In this document: piece after piece, positions 16,788 through 26,263 of the stretch | Numbering within the stretch: position 1 is the stretch's first letter | How the letters are laid out: each line of letters begins with the position of its first letter | DNA from: Cyanobacteria bacterium REEB67 | GTDB taxonomy: Bacteria; Cyanobacteriota; Vampirovibrionia; Obscuribacterales; Obscuribacteraceae | Assembly: GCA_018971775.1 (NCBI GenBank) | Contig: JAGXAB010000003.1 | Coordinates: 1-64,000, forward strand | Direction: 5' to 3' | DNA length: 64,000 bases | Program-made: the position numbers and the translations under genes | The notes under the pieces: model-generated | What the model saw: the letters and a program-made list of their open reading frames with translations, nothing else | What the model was told of the DNA's origin: nothing | Database searches by the model: none

Positions 16788-18323
16788 TTGAGCATTGTCT
16801 GTAAATGGGATGGGCCAGTGCGAGATTTCGTCCTCCTCTATATAAACGGTCGTGAGCACAGATTGAGGGGCGTCGAGGCACTGCAACCGCTCAGTGATTT
16901 TTTGCGGCTCGGTCTCAACCAGTGCGGTACAAAAGTAGTTTGCGCCGAAGGCGACTGCGGTGCTTGCAGCGTCATGATCGGTCGATCCGAGGCCGGTCGC
17001 TCCCAGCTTACTTACGTTCCTGTTAATAGTTGCATTCAGTTTGTCTATCAGCTCGATCTGGCGCATATCGTCACTGTCGAAGGCTTGAAAGTCGATGCGG
17101 AATTGAATGAAGTGCAACGCGCAATGGTCGATTGCAATGGTGCCCAGTGCGGCTATTGTACTCCCGGCTTTGTCGTGGCCCTGTGCGGTGCTGCCAATCA
17201 GCTCTGCTCGGCGAGCAAGGGAGGCGGTCAGGCTGCCGGTGCAAACAGGTTGAGCGAAAAACAGGTAAAAGATTCGCTTACCGGCAATCTTTGCCGCTGT
17301 ACCGGTTACGAGGCGATAATCAAAGCCGGTATGGATTTCGACCTGAAAAAATTCCAGCCCTTCTCGGCGCTCTATGAAGAAAAGCCGATCATTGCCGCTT
17401 TTAATGCGCAGGCAGTCGAGCCAGTCTTGATCGAAGCTGATGGTCGCAAAGTCTTTTTGCCTGCCACCATCGATAGTGCCGTCGATTTTCTCAAGAAAAG
17501 TCCGGATGCGACGATCGTCTCAGGCGGTACCGACATATCGGTCAATATCAATAAGCGAGGCCTTGCGCCGCAGACAATCATGAGTCTTTGCAATTTGAGC
17601 GGACTGGATCAAATCAACGAGTCCGATGCGGGAGGACGCAAAACAGTCACTGTCGGCGCTCGCGTTTCGCTGTCTCGACTGGAGCGCTATTTTGAAAAGA
17701 TCGTGCCCGAATTTTACAAAGTGCTCTGGGTCTATGGTTCGCCCCAAATCAGGCAGGCCGGCACCCTGGCCGGCAATATCGGCAATGGCTCGCCGATCGC
17801 TGATAGTCTGCCCTTTCTTTTTGCCGTCGATGCCAGTATCGAGGTGACCGGTAGTGGAGGCAGTCGCGTCATTCCAATGCAGTCTTTTTATACCGGCTAT
17901 AAAAAAATGGCGATGAAAAAAGGCGAGATGATCACGCGCATCATTATCCCGCTGCCGACCAGTGACGAATTGCTGCGTCTCTATAAAGTGACCCGCCGTC
18001 AACATCTCGACATCTCCACTTTTACCGCCGCTATTGTTGTTAAAACCAAGTCGGACAAGATCACTTATGCTCGGGTGGTACTCGGCGGCGTCGGTCCGGT
18101 TGTTTTGCGCCTGACCAAAGTCGAGGATTTCCTGATCGGAAAAATAGACAAAATCGAGACTTACAAGGAGGCCGGCCGCTTGGCCCGCCAAGAGATAGAG
18201 CCGCTTGATGATGTGCGCGGTTCGCGTGCTTTTCGCCTGCAGCTGGCCGAAAATATTTTCCAGAAATACTATTTCGACGTTCATGATATTAAAGAGAAGG
18301 TCCTGACCGGAGGCCATTCATGA
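16788..18323 (+). CDS. xdhA: Xanthine dehydrogenase small subunit (2Fe-2S and FAD domains)
   Basis: Electron-transfer subunit of a molybdenum hydroxylase. The N-terminal ferredoxin domain has the first cluster motif CGTKVVCAEGDCGAC; the second, all-helical cluster domain has CGYCTPGF and CRCTGY. The FAD domain follows (from about residue 205: VSGGTDISVNIN and QAGTLAGNIGNGSPIADSLP), then the CO dehydrogenase flavoprotein C-terminal domain. The 511 residues are typical for the XdhA-type fused subunit. The track start is a TTG; a GTG 30 bases further in (MRDFVLLYING) is an equally good choice. It overlaps the large subunit by 4 bases (ATGA). The substrate is most likely a purine, by similarity of the whole operon. 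Confidence 0.92.
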   Translation: MSIVCKWDGPVRDFVLLYINGREHRLRGVEALQPLSDFLRLGLNQCGTKVVCAEGDCGACSVMIGRSEAGRSQLTYVPVNSCIQFVYQLDLAHIVTVEGLKVDAELNEVQRAMVDCNGAQCGYCTPGFVVALCGAANQLCSASKGGGQAAGANRLSEKQVKDSLTGNLCRCTGYEAIIKAGMDFDLKKFQPFSALYEEKPIIAAFNAQAVEPVLIEADGRKVFLPATIDSAVDFLKKSPDATIVSGGTDISVNINKRGLAPQTIMSLCNLSGLDQINESDAGGRKTVTVGARVSLSRLERYFEKIVPEFYKVLWVYGSPQIRQAGTLAGNIGNGSPIADSLPFLFAVDASIEVTGSGGSRVIPMQSFYTGYKKMAMKKGEMITRIIIPLPTSDELLRLYKVTRRQHLDISTFTAAIVVKTKSDKITYARVVLGGVGPVVLRLTKVEDFLIGKIDKIETYKEAGRLARQEIEPLDDVRGSRAFRLQLAENIFQKYYFDVHDIKEKVLTGGHS

Positions 18324-20827
18324 GCCCCTCTGATAACAATGCAAATGGTGCGGCGGATAAAGACAAAGTCTCGCGCGACCAATCTAAAAAAAATACGGTC
18401 GGTCGCAATATCCCGCATGATTCGGCGGCTCTGCACGTTAGCGGCGAATCGGTCTATATCGATGACATGCCTTATCAGCACAATGAGGTGTTGGTCGGAT
18501 TTTTAGGCTCTCCTTATGCGCATGGACGGATCAAAAATCTCGATTTTAGCGCGGCGCTCAAAATCGATGACGTCGTGGCACTTTTTACTTATAAAGATCT
18601 GGCTAAAAATGTCTTTGGGCCGATCACCCAGGACGAAATCTTGCTGGTCGAGGAAGAATCGCAATTTATCGGCCAGCCTATAGTGGTCATCGCGGCACGC
18701 ACGCCGGCGGCGATCAAAGCGGCTCGGGCCGCTATTATTCTCGATATGGAGGAGCTCGAGCCGATTCTCTCGGTCGACGCTGCGATTGCTCATGAGCGGT
18801 TTATCGATAAGACTTATAGTATTGCCCGTGGTGACATCGAGGCTGCCTTCGCCGAAGCCGAGCATATAATCGAAGGGCGTCTGGTCATTGGCGGCGCCGA
18901 TCACTTTTATCTCGAATCTCAAGCCGCGCTGGTTTATCCCGGCGAGCTCAATCAGCTCGTTGTCCACTCGTCGACGCAAAATCCCTCCGAGGTGCAACAC
19001 GAAGTGGCTCACTTACTCGGCCTGCAGCTCAATCAGGTCGTTGTGATCACCAAGCGTATGGGTGGCGGTTTTGGCGGCAAAGAATGCCAGGCCACGCATG
19101 TGGCTGTCATGGCCGCCCTCGTCGCCCAGAAAATAAAGCGTCCGGCGCGCATGATTTTTGACAAAGATACGGACATGAGGGTGACAGGGAAACGTCATCC
19201 TTTCCAGAACGATTACAAAGTCGCTTTTACGGCCGATGGCGAGATAACCGCTCTGCAAGCGCGTCTCTACGCCGATGGCGGCGCTTATAACGATCTGTCT
19301 ACGGCTGTGCTCGGCCGCGCCCTCACTCACATCGACAATGCTTATTTCATCGCTAACGTTGATGTCGTCGGCAAAATCGCCCGCACCAACTTTCCTCCAA
19401 ATACGGCATTCCGTGGCTTTGGCGGACCGCAGGGCATAATCACTATCGAAAATATCATCGAGGAAGTGGCCAATTATCTGGGCAAAGATGCGCTTGATTT
19501 GCGCATGCGCAATTGCTACGGCATCACCGATCGCAATATCACTCATTATGGTCAAATCGTAGCGAATAACACACTGCCAAATCTCTTTAGCGAACTCTAC
19601 CAGAGTTCTAATTACAAAAGTCGCCTGGCCAAGGTCAAACGCTTCAACGCCGAATCAAAGACGCATCTCAAAGGCATGTCGATGACCGCCGTGAAATTCG
19701 GTATTTCTTTCACCAATAATTTTCTCAACCAGGCAAACGCCCTGGTCAACATCTATCAGGACGGCACCATACAGGTCTCGACCGGTGCCACCGAAATGGG
19801 GCAGGGCGTCAATACCAATATCCGCATGCTCGTCGCCGAGGAATTTGCCATCGACGTCAATCAAGTGATTGTCATGGCCACTTCAACCGAGAAAAATAAC
19901 AATACATCGGCCACCGCCGCATCCGCTGCCACCGATTTGAATGGTGCCGCCGCCGTCAATGCTTGTCGTGAATTGCTCGAGCTGCTCAAGCCTGTGGCGG
20001 CGCGCTATTTCGCCGCGAAAGAAATCGGCATCGGCGCCTTCCCCGAGCGTATCGTTTTCGAGGACGGCCATATCTTTGACGACCGCAGGCCAGAGAATAG
20101 GCTGAGCTTCGCCCAGCTGGTCGGTATGGCCTACCGCGAGCGTGTACCGCTTGGTGCGCGCGGTCACTATGCCACTCAAGGCATCGGCTTCGACTGGAGC
20201 GTCGGCAAAGGCTCCCCCTTCCTCTACTACACTAATGGCACCTGCGTATCGGAGGTGACGATCGATCGTTTCACCGGCGATCTCAAGGTGGATCGCGTCG
20301 ACATACTGATGGACATCGGTCGTTCGATCAATCCTATGATCAATCGCGGACAGATAATTGGAGCTTTTATCCAGGGTATGGGCTGGCTGACCACCGAGGA
20401 CCTGCGCTATTCTTCGGCGGGAGCCCTGCTCTCCTATTCTCCGACAACATACAAAATCCCCAATATCTACGACACACCTCCGCTTTTTAACGTTCATACG
20501 ATCGAGAATGAATGTACGGTCAATATTCGCGGCACCAAAGCAGTCGGTGAGCCGCCTCTCGTGCTCGCAGTTTCGACCTGGACCGCGGTAAAAAATGCCC
20601 TTTCGTATGTCAGCGGTGAACACATAGCCACTCTCGCTACCCCGGCCAGCGGTGAGGAGATCCTGGAGCGGCTTACTTACTACGCGGCTCAAAATAAAGA
20701 TGGCTATCAATCCTGGCATGGCGACGCTGAAAAGTCGCCCCTTCTGGCCCGGGCCTCTTCCCGTGCGGTTGGCTCTATCCGGCGCGGCAAGCAGCCGAAG
20801 GTCGTGGCCGGTGTGGCAAAACGCTAG
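18320..20827 (+). CDS. xdhB: Xanthine dehydrogenase molybdopterin-binding subunit
   Basis: Catalytic subunit that hydroxylates a purine or related heterocycle at the molybdenum centre. 835 residues. The family motifs are in order: the N-terminal fold-I domain (ALHVSGESVYIDDMPYQHNEVLVG), the molybdopterin-contact motif MGGGFGGKE, FRGFGGPQG carrying the active-site Arg, TEMGQGVNTNI, and the catalytic glutamate near the end in GTKAVGEPPLVLAVS. The last 40 residues are basic and probably disordered. The start codon overlaps the small subunit stop (ATGA), so the two are translationally coupled. The cofactor would be made by the moa/moe operon at 49.4-53.4 kb. Confidence 0.95.
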   Translation: MSPSDNNANGAADKDKVSRDQSKKNTVGRNIPHDSAALHVSGESVYIDDMPYQHNEVLVGFLGSPYAHGRIKNLDFSAALKIDDVVALFTYKDLAKNVFGPITQDEILLVEEESQFIGQPIVVIAARTPAAIKAARAAIILDMEELEPILSVDAAIAHERFIDKTYSIARGDIEAAFAEAEHIIEGRLVIGGADHFYLESQAALVYPGELNQLVVHSSTQNPSEVQHEVAHLLGLQLNQVVVITKRMGGGFGGKECQATHVAVMAALVAQKIKRPARMIFDKDTDMRVTGKRHPFQNDYKVAFTADGEITALQARLYADGGAYNDLSTAVLGRALTHIDNAYFIANVDVVGKIARTNFPPNTAFRGFGGPQGIITIENIIEEVANYLGKDALDLRMRNCYGITDRNITHYGQIVANNTLPNLFSELYQSSNYKSRLAKVKRFNAESKTHLKGMSMTAVKFGISFTNNFLNQANALVNIYQDGTIQVSTGATEMGQGVNTNIRMLVAEEFAIDVNQVIVMATSTEKNNNTSATAASAATDLNGAAAVNACRELLELLKPVAARYFAAKEIGIGAFPERIVFEDGHIFDDRRPENRLSFAQLVGMAYRERVPLGARGHYATQGIGFDWSVGKGSPFLYYTNGTCVSEVTIDRFTGDLKVDRVDILMDIGRSINPMINRGQIIGAFIQGMGWLTTEDLRYSSAGALLSYSPTTYKIPNIYDTPPLFNVHTIENECTVNIRGTKAVGEPPLVLAVSTWTAVKNALSYVSGEHIATLATPASGEEILERLTYYAAQNKDGYQSWHGDAEKSPLLARASSRAVGSIRRGKQPKVVAGVAKR

Positions 20828-20848
20828 GTTGGGCAGGAGCTTGAGGCG

Positions 20849-21763
<915 letters not shown>

Positions 21764-22261
21764 CGATTTAGTGTAAAAATTCTGTCGTCACAGCCTTGTC
21801 ACATACGGGTTCGTGATCTATAACAGTGTTGGAGACGTTCGGCAGTCTAAGTGTGGATTTGCATGTCTCTTTTGTGTCCACAAGCTCTGTTTCGACTATT
21901 CGCATCTGGCTCGGCCTGGCGAATTTGCCTGTGGTGGTGGTACGTCGGTTTTCCGACAGTGGTGGTAGCGCAAGAGCGAGGTAACTATTTTTTTTAATTG
22001 ACAGACGATTTGCCGATGAACTGTGAGCTTCTTTAAAAGATCATAAGTTGGGGCGGATTGTTGATTGGGGAGAGCGACCGCTCTAAGTCCTCCCAAGGCA
22101 CTTTCCCCATTCGAAATCTGCGCAAATCGCAATCGCCGTCTGAATCAACGGTCTTGTGCGGGATATTGCATGTGTATCTACCGGAGCGCTATTCCGGGAG
22201 TTTAATTTGATGCGGACATTTGCATGAGAGGTCGCCAGATTACAGGATTTTGAGATCTGGT
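21764..22261. other. Intergenic region between xdhC and the zinc-ribbon gene
   Basis: About 500 bases without a convincing gene. It contains a small hairpin GTCGG-TTTT-CCGAC (21944-21957) flanked on both sides by GTGGTGGTA-like sequence, and a TTGACA at about 21999 without a good -10 partner. The short frames here have no signal peptide or domain. It probably holds the promoter of the downstream gene. Confidence 0.4.
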
Positions 22262-23491
22262 ATGATGTCTTCGGGGGACTTTGACAGTTGGGGGAAGATT
22301 TTGCACTCGCTTGCAGAAAGCGACCTTGCTCAATCACGTCACATGGCAGCAAAGAACTCACAGACAATTGAAAACGTAAAACGCCTTTTTCCGGTGCGCG
22401 GCAAGACTCTTGCCCAATCGCACCCACAACTGGCCAAAGAATGGCATCCGAAGCTGAACAAGGGCTACACTCCGCAGCAATTCAGTTACGGCTCGAATGT
22501 GGCTTGCTGGTGGCAATGCCTCGAGGATAAGGACCACGTCTGGCAAGCGCGCATTTATAATCGCACCCTACAAGGTTCCGGTTGCCCGACCTGCAATCTT
22601 GGCTCTGCCACGGATCTGCGTGATTATCGCAAAGTGCTCAAACAGTTCATGAAGGAGAAAAATAAGGGTGTCAATCCTTATAAATTGCCCTGGCATAAAA
22701 AAGTCTGGTGGCAATGTCCCAGAGCCGAAGACCATATCTGGAAGTCGACTTTTAATCGCAGGCCTGGTGAACGTTGTCCCTTTTGTCGCGGCAAAAAGGC
22801 ATCGAGTACCAATAATCTCAATCTCTATCCGGCTATCGCTAAGCAGTGGCATCCGACTAAAAACGGGAAACTGAAGCCGAATCAAGTTTGCACCGGTAGT
22901 TCGAAAAAAGTCTGGTGGCGTTGCAAAAAAGGTGCCGACCACGAATGGAGCGCGCGCATCATGACCCGCACCAGGGGTGGTGGCGGCTGTCCTTTCTGCA
23001 TGAACCAGAAGGTTTCGGTGACGAATTCGCTCGCAACCGGTCATCCCGAAGTCGTCAAACAATGGCATCCGACCAAAAATGGCAAGCTTAAGCCTAAAGA
23101 TGTAACCAGTGCCTCGACCTCCAAAGTCTGGTGGAAGTGTCCTCAGGGACCGGACCATGAATGGCAGGCTCTGGTGCTTTCGCGTACCACTCTCAAAACA
23201 GGTTGTCCGTTTTGCTGTAATAAAAAATTGTCGGTGACAAATTCGCTCACCGCCGTCAACCCAAAAGCAGCAAAAGAGTGGCATCCGACTAAGAATGGAA
23301 AATTGAAGCCGGATCAGTTGACGGCCCTCACCTTCAAAAAGGTCTGGTTCAAGTGCAGTACTTGTGGTCACGAATGGCGGACTTCTCCGCAGCTGCGTAC
23401 GGCCCGCGGCTACGGTTGTCCTTCCTGTCGTTACGACAAGGTGCGCAAAATCCGCAAAGCAGACCTGGCCGAAAATCGCGTTGACTATTGA
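22262..23491 (+). CDS. Five-repeat zinc-ribbon (DUF4379-type) protein
   Basis: Made of five tandem units of about 65 residues with the pattern HP-x2-hKxWHPTKNGKLKP-x-KVWWxC-x4-DHEW-x-CPFC. Units lie at about residues 40-105, 110-170, 175-240, 245-310 and 315-380. Each carries a CxxC plus an earlier Cys and a DHEW/DHVW motif, the predicted zinc ligands of the probable zinc-ribbon family DUF4379. The family is often linked to homing or Vsr-like nucleases, but no nuclease motif is visible here; the tail is short and basic (KVRKIRKADLAENRVDY). The role is therefore unknown; DNA binding is a reasonable guess. Start chosen at ATG 22262; the track uses TTG 22220, and ATG 22343 is also possible. Confidence 0.7.
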   Translation: MMSSGDFDSWGKILHSLAESDLAQSRHMAAKNSQTIENVKRLFPVRGKTLAQSHPQLAKEWHPKLNKGYTPQQFSYGSNVACWWQCLEDKDHVWQARIYNRTLQGSGCPTCNLGSATDLRDYRKVLKQFMKEKNKGVNPYKLPWHKKVWWQCPRAEDHIWKSTFNRRPGERCPFCRGKKASSTNNLNLYPAIAKQWHPTKNGKLKPNQVCTGSSKKVWWRCKKGADHEWSARIMTRTRGGGGCPFCMNQKVSVTNSLATGHPEVVKQWHPTKNGKLKPKDVTSASTSKVWWKCPQGPDHEWQALVLSRTTLKTGCPFCCNKKLSVTNSLTAVNPKAAKEWHPTKNGKLKPDQLTALTFKKVWFKCSTCGHEWRTSPQLRTARGYGCPSCRYDKVRKIRKADLAENRVDY

Positions 23492-23567
23492 TAAAATGAA
23501 ATAGTTGTCATCCGCTCTTCGTGGGCTAAAATTTTCACATCGGCTCAAATAACGGTGGGATTATCTG

Positions 23568-24227
23568 ATGACCAGGTGGCGGGCGGAGCAGCAGCGCTTT
23601 AAACGGCTTCTTGGCTTCCTTGGCCCGACTGTGGCGCTCATCTTTTGCGGCAGCTTTAATGATTGCCACCTGGCCGCAGTCCGGGCGGCCGAGCCGCAAG
23701 CCGAAGCTGCTGCGGCCGTTGTGGCAAAACGCAGTGCGATCGGTAGAATCAAAGTGGATATCAGCGAACAAAAAGTCGGAAACAGGACTTATACGGTCGG
23801 GGCGGCAACTTTTCCGGTTGAGCAGCGGCGCCTCTGGGAGCTTCTGACCGATTATGGCCGTGCCGCCAAAACCTTTGCCAATCTGGCTAGGAGCGAGGTG
23901 CTCGAGCGCAAAGGTAATGTCGTCACAATCCATCAAATCGTCAAGCCCGGCTATTTCCCATTTACCTTCGACTATGTCGTAGATCTGGTCGAAACTCCGA
24001 TATCTTTGCTCGAATGGCACCGCGTTTCGGGCTCTTTTGCCGCTTATGAAGGGGCCTGGCAATTGGAGCCGATTGTCTCCCCGGGCAAATCCGCCAGCAC
24101 GCACGTTACCTACCGTGTTTATCTCGACGCCAATAAATTCATCCCGCAGTGGCTGATGCGCCGCAGCCTGCATGGCTATTTGCCCGAGGTTTTCGATTCT
24201 TTGCGTAAAGCCCTGAACAAGACTTGA
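23568..24227 (+). CDS. Secreted SRPBCC/START-like domain protein
   Basis: 219 residues with a basic N-terminus and hydrophobic stretch (LLGFLGPTVALIFCGSF) that fits a signal peptide. From about residue 70 it matches the polyketide cyclase/dehydrase (SRPBCC) fold: TFPVEQRRLWELLTDYGRAAKTFANLARSEVLER, then IHQIVKPGYFPFTFDYVVDLVE, THVTYRVYLDANKFIPQW, and a final long helix. Such proteins bind hydrophobic ligands. An exported single-domain form is common in the cyanobacterial lineage. No partner gene is evident. Confidence 0.7.
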   Translation: MTRWRAEQQRFKRLLGFLGPTVALIFCGSFNDCHLAAVRAAEPQAEAAAAVVAKRSAIGRIKVDISEQKVGNRTYTVGAATFPVEQRRLWELLTDYGRAAKTFANLARSEVLERKGNVVTIHQIVKPGYFPFTFDYVVDLVETPISLLEWHRVSGSFAAYEGAWQLEPIVSPGKSASTHVTYRVYLDANKFIPQWLMRRSLHGYLPEVFDSLRKALNKT

Positions 24228-24293
24228 CCAAGGCTGACAGTGGCGGCGCATTTGTTGTAGATTGTCACTGTAATTAGAGCTTGGAGTTCAGAC

Positions 24294-24659
24294 GTGGCGG
24301 ATTCACCGAAAACTGAAGGTCAAAAAAATCTCGTCCGCATTTTCGGGTCTATTGCTGGTTTCCTGATAGTGACCGGCATCGGTTACTACGCCGGTTATGT
24401 CTTTACCTGGCAGGATTTTCGCCAACAGCCAAAAATCGGCGCTGCGCCGCTGAAGATGCAATTGGTCTTTGTCAAAAAGGATATCGCCGCCGGCCAGGAA
24501 ATCGATTATGAAAGTGTCGAACAAAAGCACGAGGTGCTCTCCAATATTGCTTACGACGCTTACAGTTTCCCCGAAGAAGTGCTGGGGCGCAAAACGAAGT
24601 GGGGGCTGCATAAAGGTGAATATGTCAGTCGTCATGACGTGCAACCGGTGACTAAGTAA
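24294..24659 (+). CDS. Small membrane-anchored SAF-domain protein, first of a pair
   Basis: 121 residues. One membrane helix (IFGSIAGFLIVTGIGYYAGYVF, about 15-36) is followed by a single SAF-like domain outside: MQLVFVKKDIAAGQEIDYESVEQK ... GRKTKWGLHKGEYVSRHDV. This is the pattern of CpaB, FlgA and AFP-type SAF domains, in which a short beta-clip binds carbohydrate or another protein. GTG start, with GGAG 7 bases upstream. The stop overlaps the next start (TAATG). The neighbour is a paralogue, and no pilus or flagellar gene is near, so the role of the pair is unknown. Confidence 0.65.
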   Translation: MADSPKTEGQKNLVRIFGSIAGFLIVTGIGYYAGYVFTWQDFRQQPKIGAAPLKMQLVFVKKDIAAGQEIDYESVEQKHEVLSNIAYDAYSFPEEVLGRKTKWGLHKGEYVSRHDVQPVTK

Positions 24660-25051
24660 TGTCAGACTCTGATCTCGAACAAGACGTAATCTCCGACCGC
24701 ACCTCAGAGCCACTGATTCAGGGCAGCTCGTCGCTCAAGATACCTCCGGCTGCCCCTTTTATCATCGCCGTGATCATGTTCGGCGCATCTTTTTGGGCCG
24801 GCGGTCGGATCGCCGAGAGCGAAGTGGCGATGATCAAACTTGATGATCGCACAGCCCAGGGTCATATTGTCAAAGTAAAAGCGGATGTGGCACCAGGGGC
24901 GGTGATAGCTCCCGAGGCGATTGAAGAGTTGCCGGCTTATGCCAATCGTATCGAGCCGTATTTCATTAATAGTGCTGCTGCGACTCAGGGCAAAAAGGCA
25001 AAATTTGGCCTGGAAGTCGGCCAGGTGATTACGGTCAAGGATCTGGACTGA
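24659..25051 (+). CDS. Small membrane-anchored SAF-like protein, second of a pair
   Basis: 130 residues with a 28-residue acidic cytoplasmic head, a membrane helix (PAAPFIIAVIMFGASFWAGG) and a SAF-like domain: GHIVKVKADVAPGAVIAPEAIEEL ... KKAKFGLEVGQVITVKDLD. It aligns with the preceding protein across the domain (KKAKFGL/RKTKWGL; DVAPG/DIAAG), pointing to a local duplication. The start overlaps the first gene's stop by one base, so they are translated together. The 3' end overlaps the convergent potassium channel gene by 17 bases. Confidence 0.55.
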   Translation: MSDSDLEQDVISDRTSEPLIQGSSSLKIPPAAPFIIAVIMFGASFWAGGRIAESEVAMIKLDDRTAQGHIVKVKADVAPGAVIAPEAIEELPAYANRIEPYFINSAAATQGKKAKFGLEVGQVITVKDLD

Positions 25052-25838
25052 TTGTCGGCGTGTCATCACCGCTTGTCTCGCTTTCCTGCTCATTTGGGTT
25101 TGTGCTGATGCTACCGCCGGCGATGTGCAGGCCGACTAAGCGCGCCACGAGTATAGAGAGATAGAGCTGACCAAAAATCGCTTCCATCCAGGTAAAGGTG
25201 CGAGCCGCCCGGCTGACAGGCGATATGTCGCCCAGACCCAGTGACGACAGGCAGGTGAAGCTGTAATAGCTGTAGAGTGTGAAGCGATCGCGCCTTCCGA
25301 TCGGGAAGCCTTGCAGGGATGTGTTGTGATAAAAGTCGTCCAGGCGAAACGATGTGTGATCGTGCAGGTCGAGGACGAAGAAGAGCATGGCGAAGCACAT
25401 GCCGGTAAGCAAATAGAAACAGATAGCGCCGCAGATGCGATTGGCGTTGACCTGGCCGCTGAAGACGTCTTTGAGTATGGTCAGATTGGCGAACATGACA
25501 TAGACGATCGCGGCGATATAACTGATGATCTGAAAATCTTTGGAGTGCAGCGGCGGCACGAGAAAAATGTTGGAGAGGACGAGCATGACGCCGACCGCAA
25601 GGCCTCCGGCAAACATGCCGTAGGCCGTGTGTTTCTTCTGGCTGACGGCGACGCCGATGTTCATCACGATTAAAATGGCCAGAGTCGTGGCGGCGAAGCG
25701 GATGTCGATACCATCGGAAGTGACGGCACCGAGCAAGGCTAGAAGAGATAGACTGATCAGCAAGCCGAAATAATTTTTGGGCGCCACTAACTGCGTCAAA
25801 ATTCTAATTGGATTAAACGAGTGCTTGGCGCCGTTCAT
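25035..25838 (-). CDS. Two-transmembrane-pore (Ion_trans_2) potassium channel
   Basis: 267 residues, about six hydrophobic segments. The pore signature lies near residues 205-220: FTCLSSLGLGDISPVSRAARTF, where S-L-G-L-G-D corresponds to the T-x-G-[YF]-G-D selectivity filter, followed by the inner helix GQLYLSILVARLVGLHI. No RCK/TrkA-N domain is attached. In the family such proteins conduct potassium; the altered filter (Leu for Tyr/Phe) occurs in some bacterial channels and may change selectivity. ATG at 25838 is preferred; a TTG one codon earlier is listed. The preceding PPC gene's TGA is immediately upstream, so the two are coupled. Confidence 0.85.
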   Translation of the reverse strand: MNGAKHSFNPIRILTQLVAPKNYFGLLISLSLLALLGAVTSDGIDIRFAATTLAILIVMNIGVAVSQKKHTAYGMFAGGLAVGVMLVLSNIFLVPPLHSKDFQIISYIAAIVYVMFANLTILKDVFSGQVNANRICGAICFYLLTGMCFAMLFFVLDLHDHTSFRLDDFYHNTSLQGFPIGRRDRFTLYSYYSFTCLSSLGLGDISPVSRAARTFTWMEAIFGQLYLSILVARLVGLHIAGGSISTNPNEQESETSGDDTPTISPDP

Positions 25839-25841
25839 CAA

Positions 25842-26252
25842 TCAACCAATCCTCCGGGCAGTCACGCTCAGCTCGTCGAAGCCGCTTTCAAGGCAGGGCT
25901 TGCGCTCGAAGACATATTCGCCACTCAGGTCGAGGAGGACGATCTCGCAGGTGGTGTAAACTGCCGAGCCAGGCGACAGGTGTCCACCGCGGGTGGCGCC
26001 ATCGCCGTCGGCGGCGGCCAGATGCAGATGCATGCCGTGGCGGCTGACTACGCCAGTGGCCGACACTATTTCCAGGGGGCCTTCGATTAGCGTTTCACGG
26101 TCCCTGTTGGCAAAGCGTAGCGCCGCTTTACTCAGCGAACCGACGGCGCTGAGCAAAACCGCCGCTTCGATATTCTTTTGTGCGGCCAGCTGTTGCAGGA
26201 CTAGATAAGGGTCCTGGCCGGGCATCAATCGGAGGGCATGGCTGGTGATCAT
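25842..26252 (-). CDS. PPC/DUF296 domain protein
   Basis: The track ORF starts at 26360 inside the upstream gene; the ATG at 26252 lies 11 bases past that gene's stop, with an AAGAAG-rich purine tract before it, and gives 136 residues. The sequence (HALRLMPGQDPYLVLQQLAAQ; AVLLSAVGSLSKAALRFA; EIVSATGVVSRHGMHLHLAAAD; GGHLSPGSAVYTTCEIVL) matches the PPC domain (plant and prokaryote conserved, DUF296) over its full length. The His residues in GMHLHL and GGHL are the typical metal-site residues of bacterial members. Such proteins form trimers; the function in bacteria is unknown. Middle gene of a three-gene operon. Confidence 0.8.
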   Translation of the reverse strand: MITSHALRLMPGQDPYLVLQQLAAQKNIEAAVLLSAVGSLSKAALRFANRDRETLIEGPLEIVSATGVVSRHGMHLHLAAADGDGATRGGHLSPGSAVYTTCEIVLLDLSGEYVFERKPCLESGFDELSVTARRIG

Positions 26253-26263
26253 TATTATTCTTC

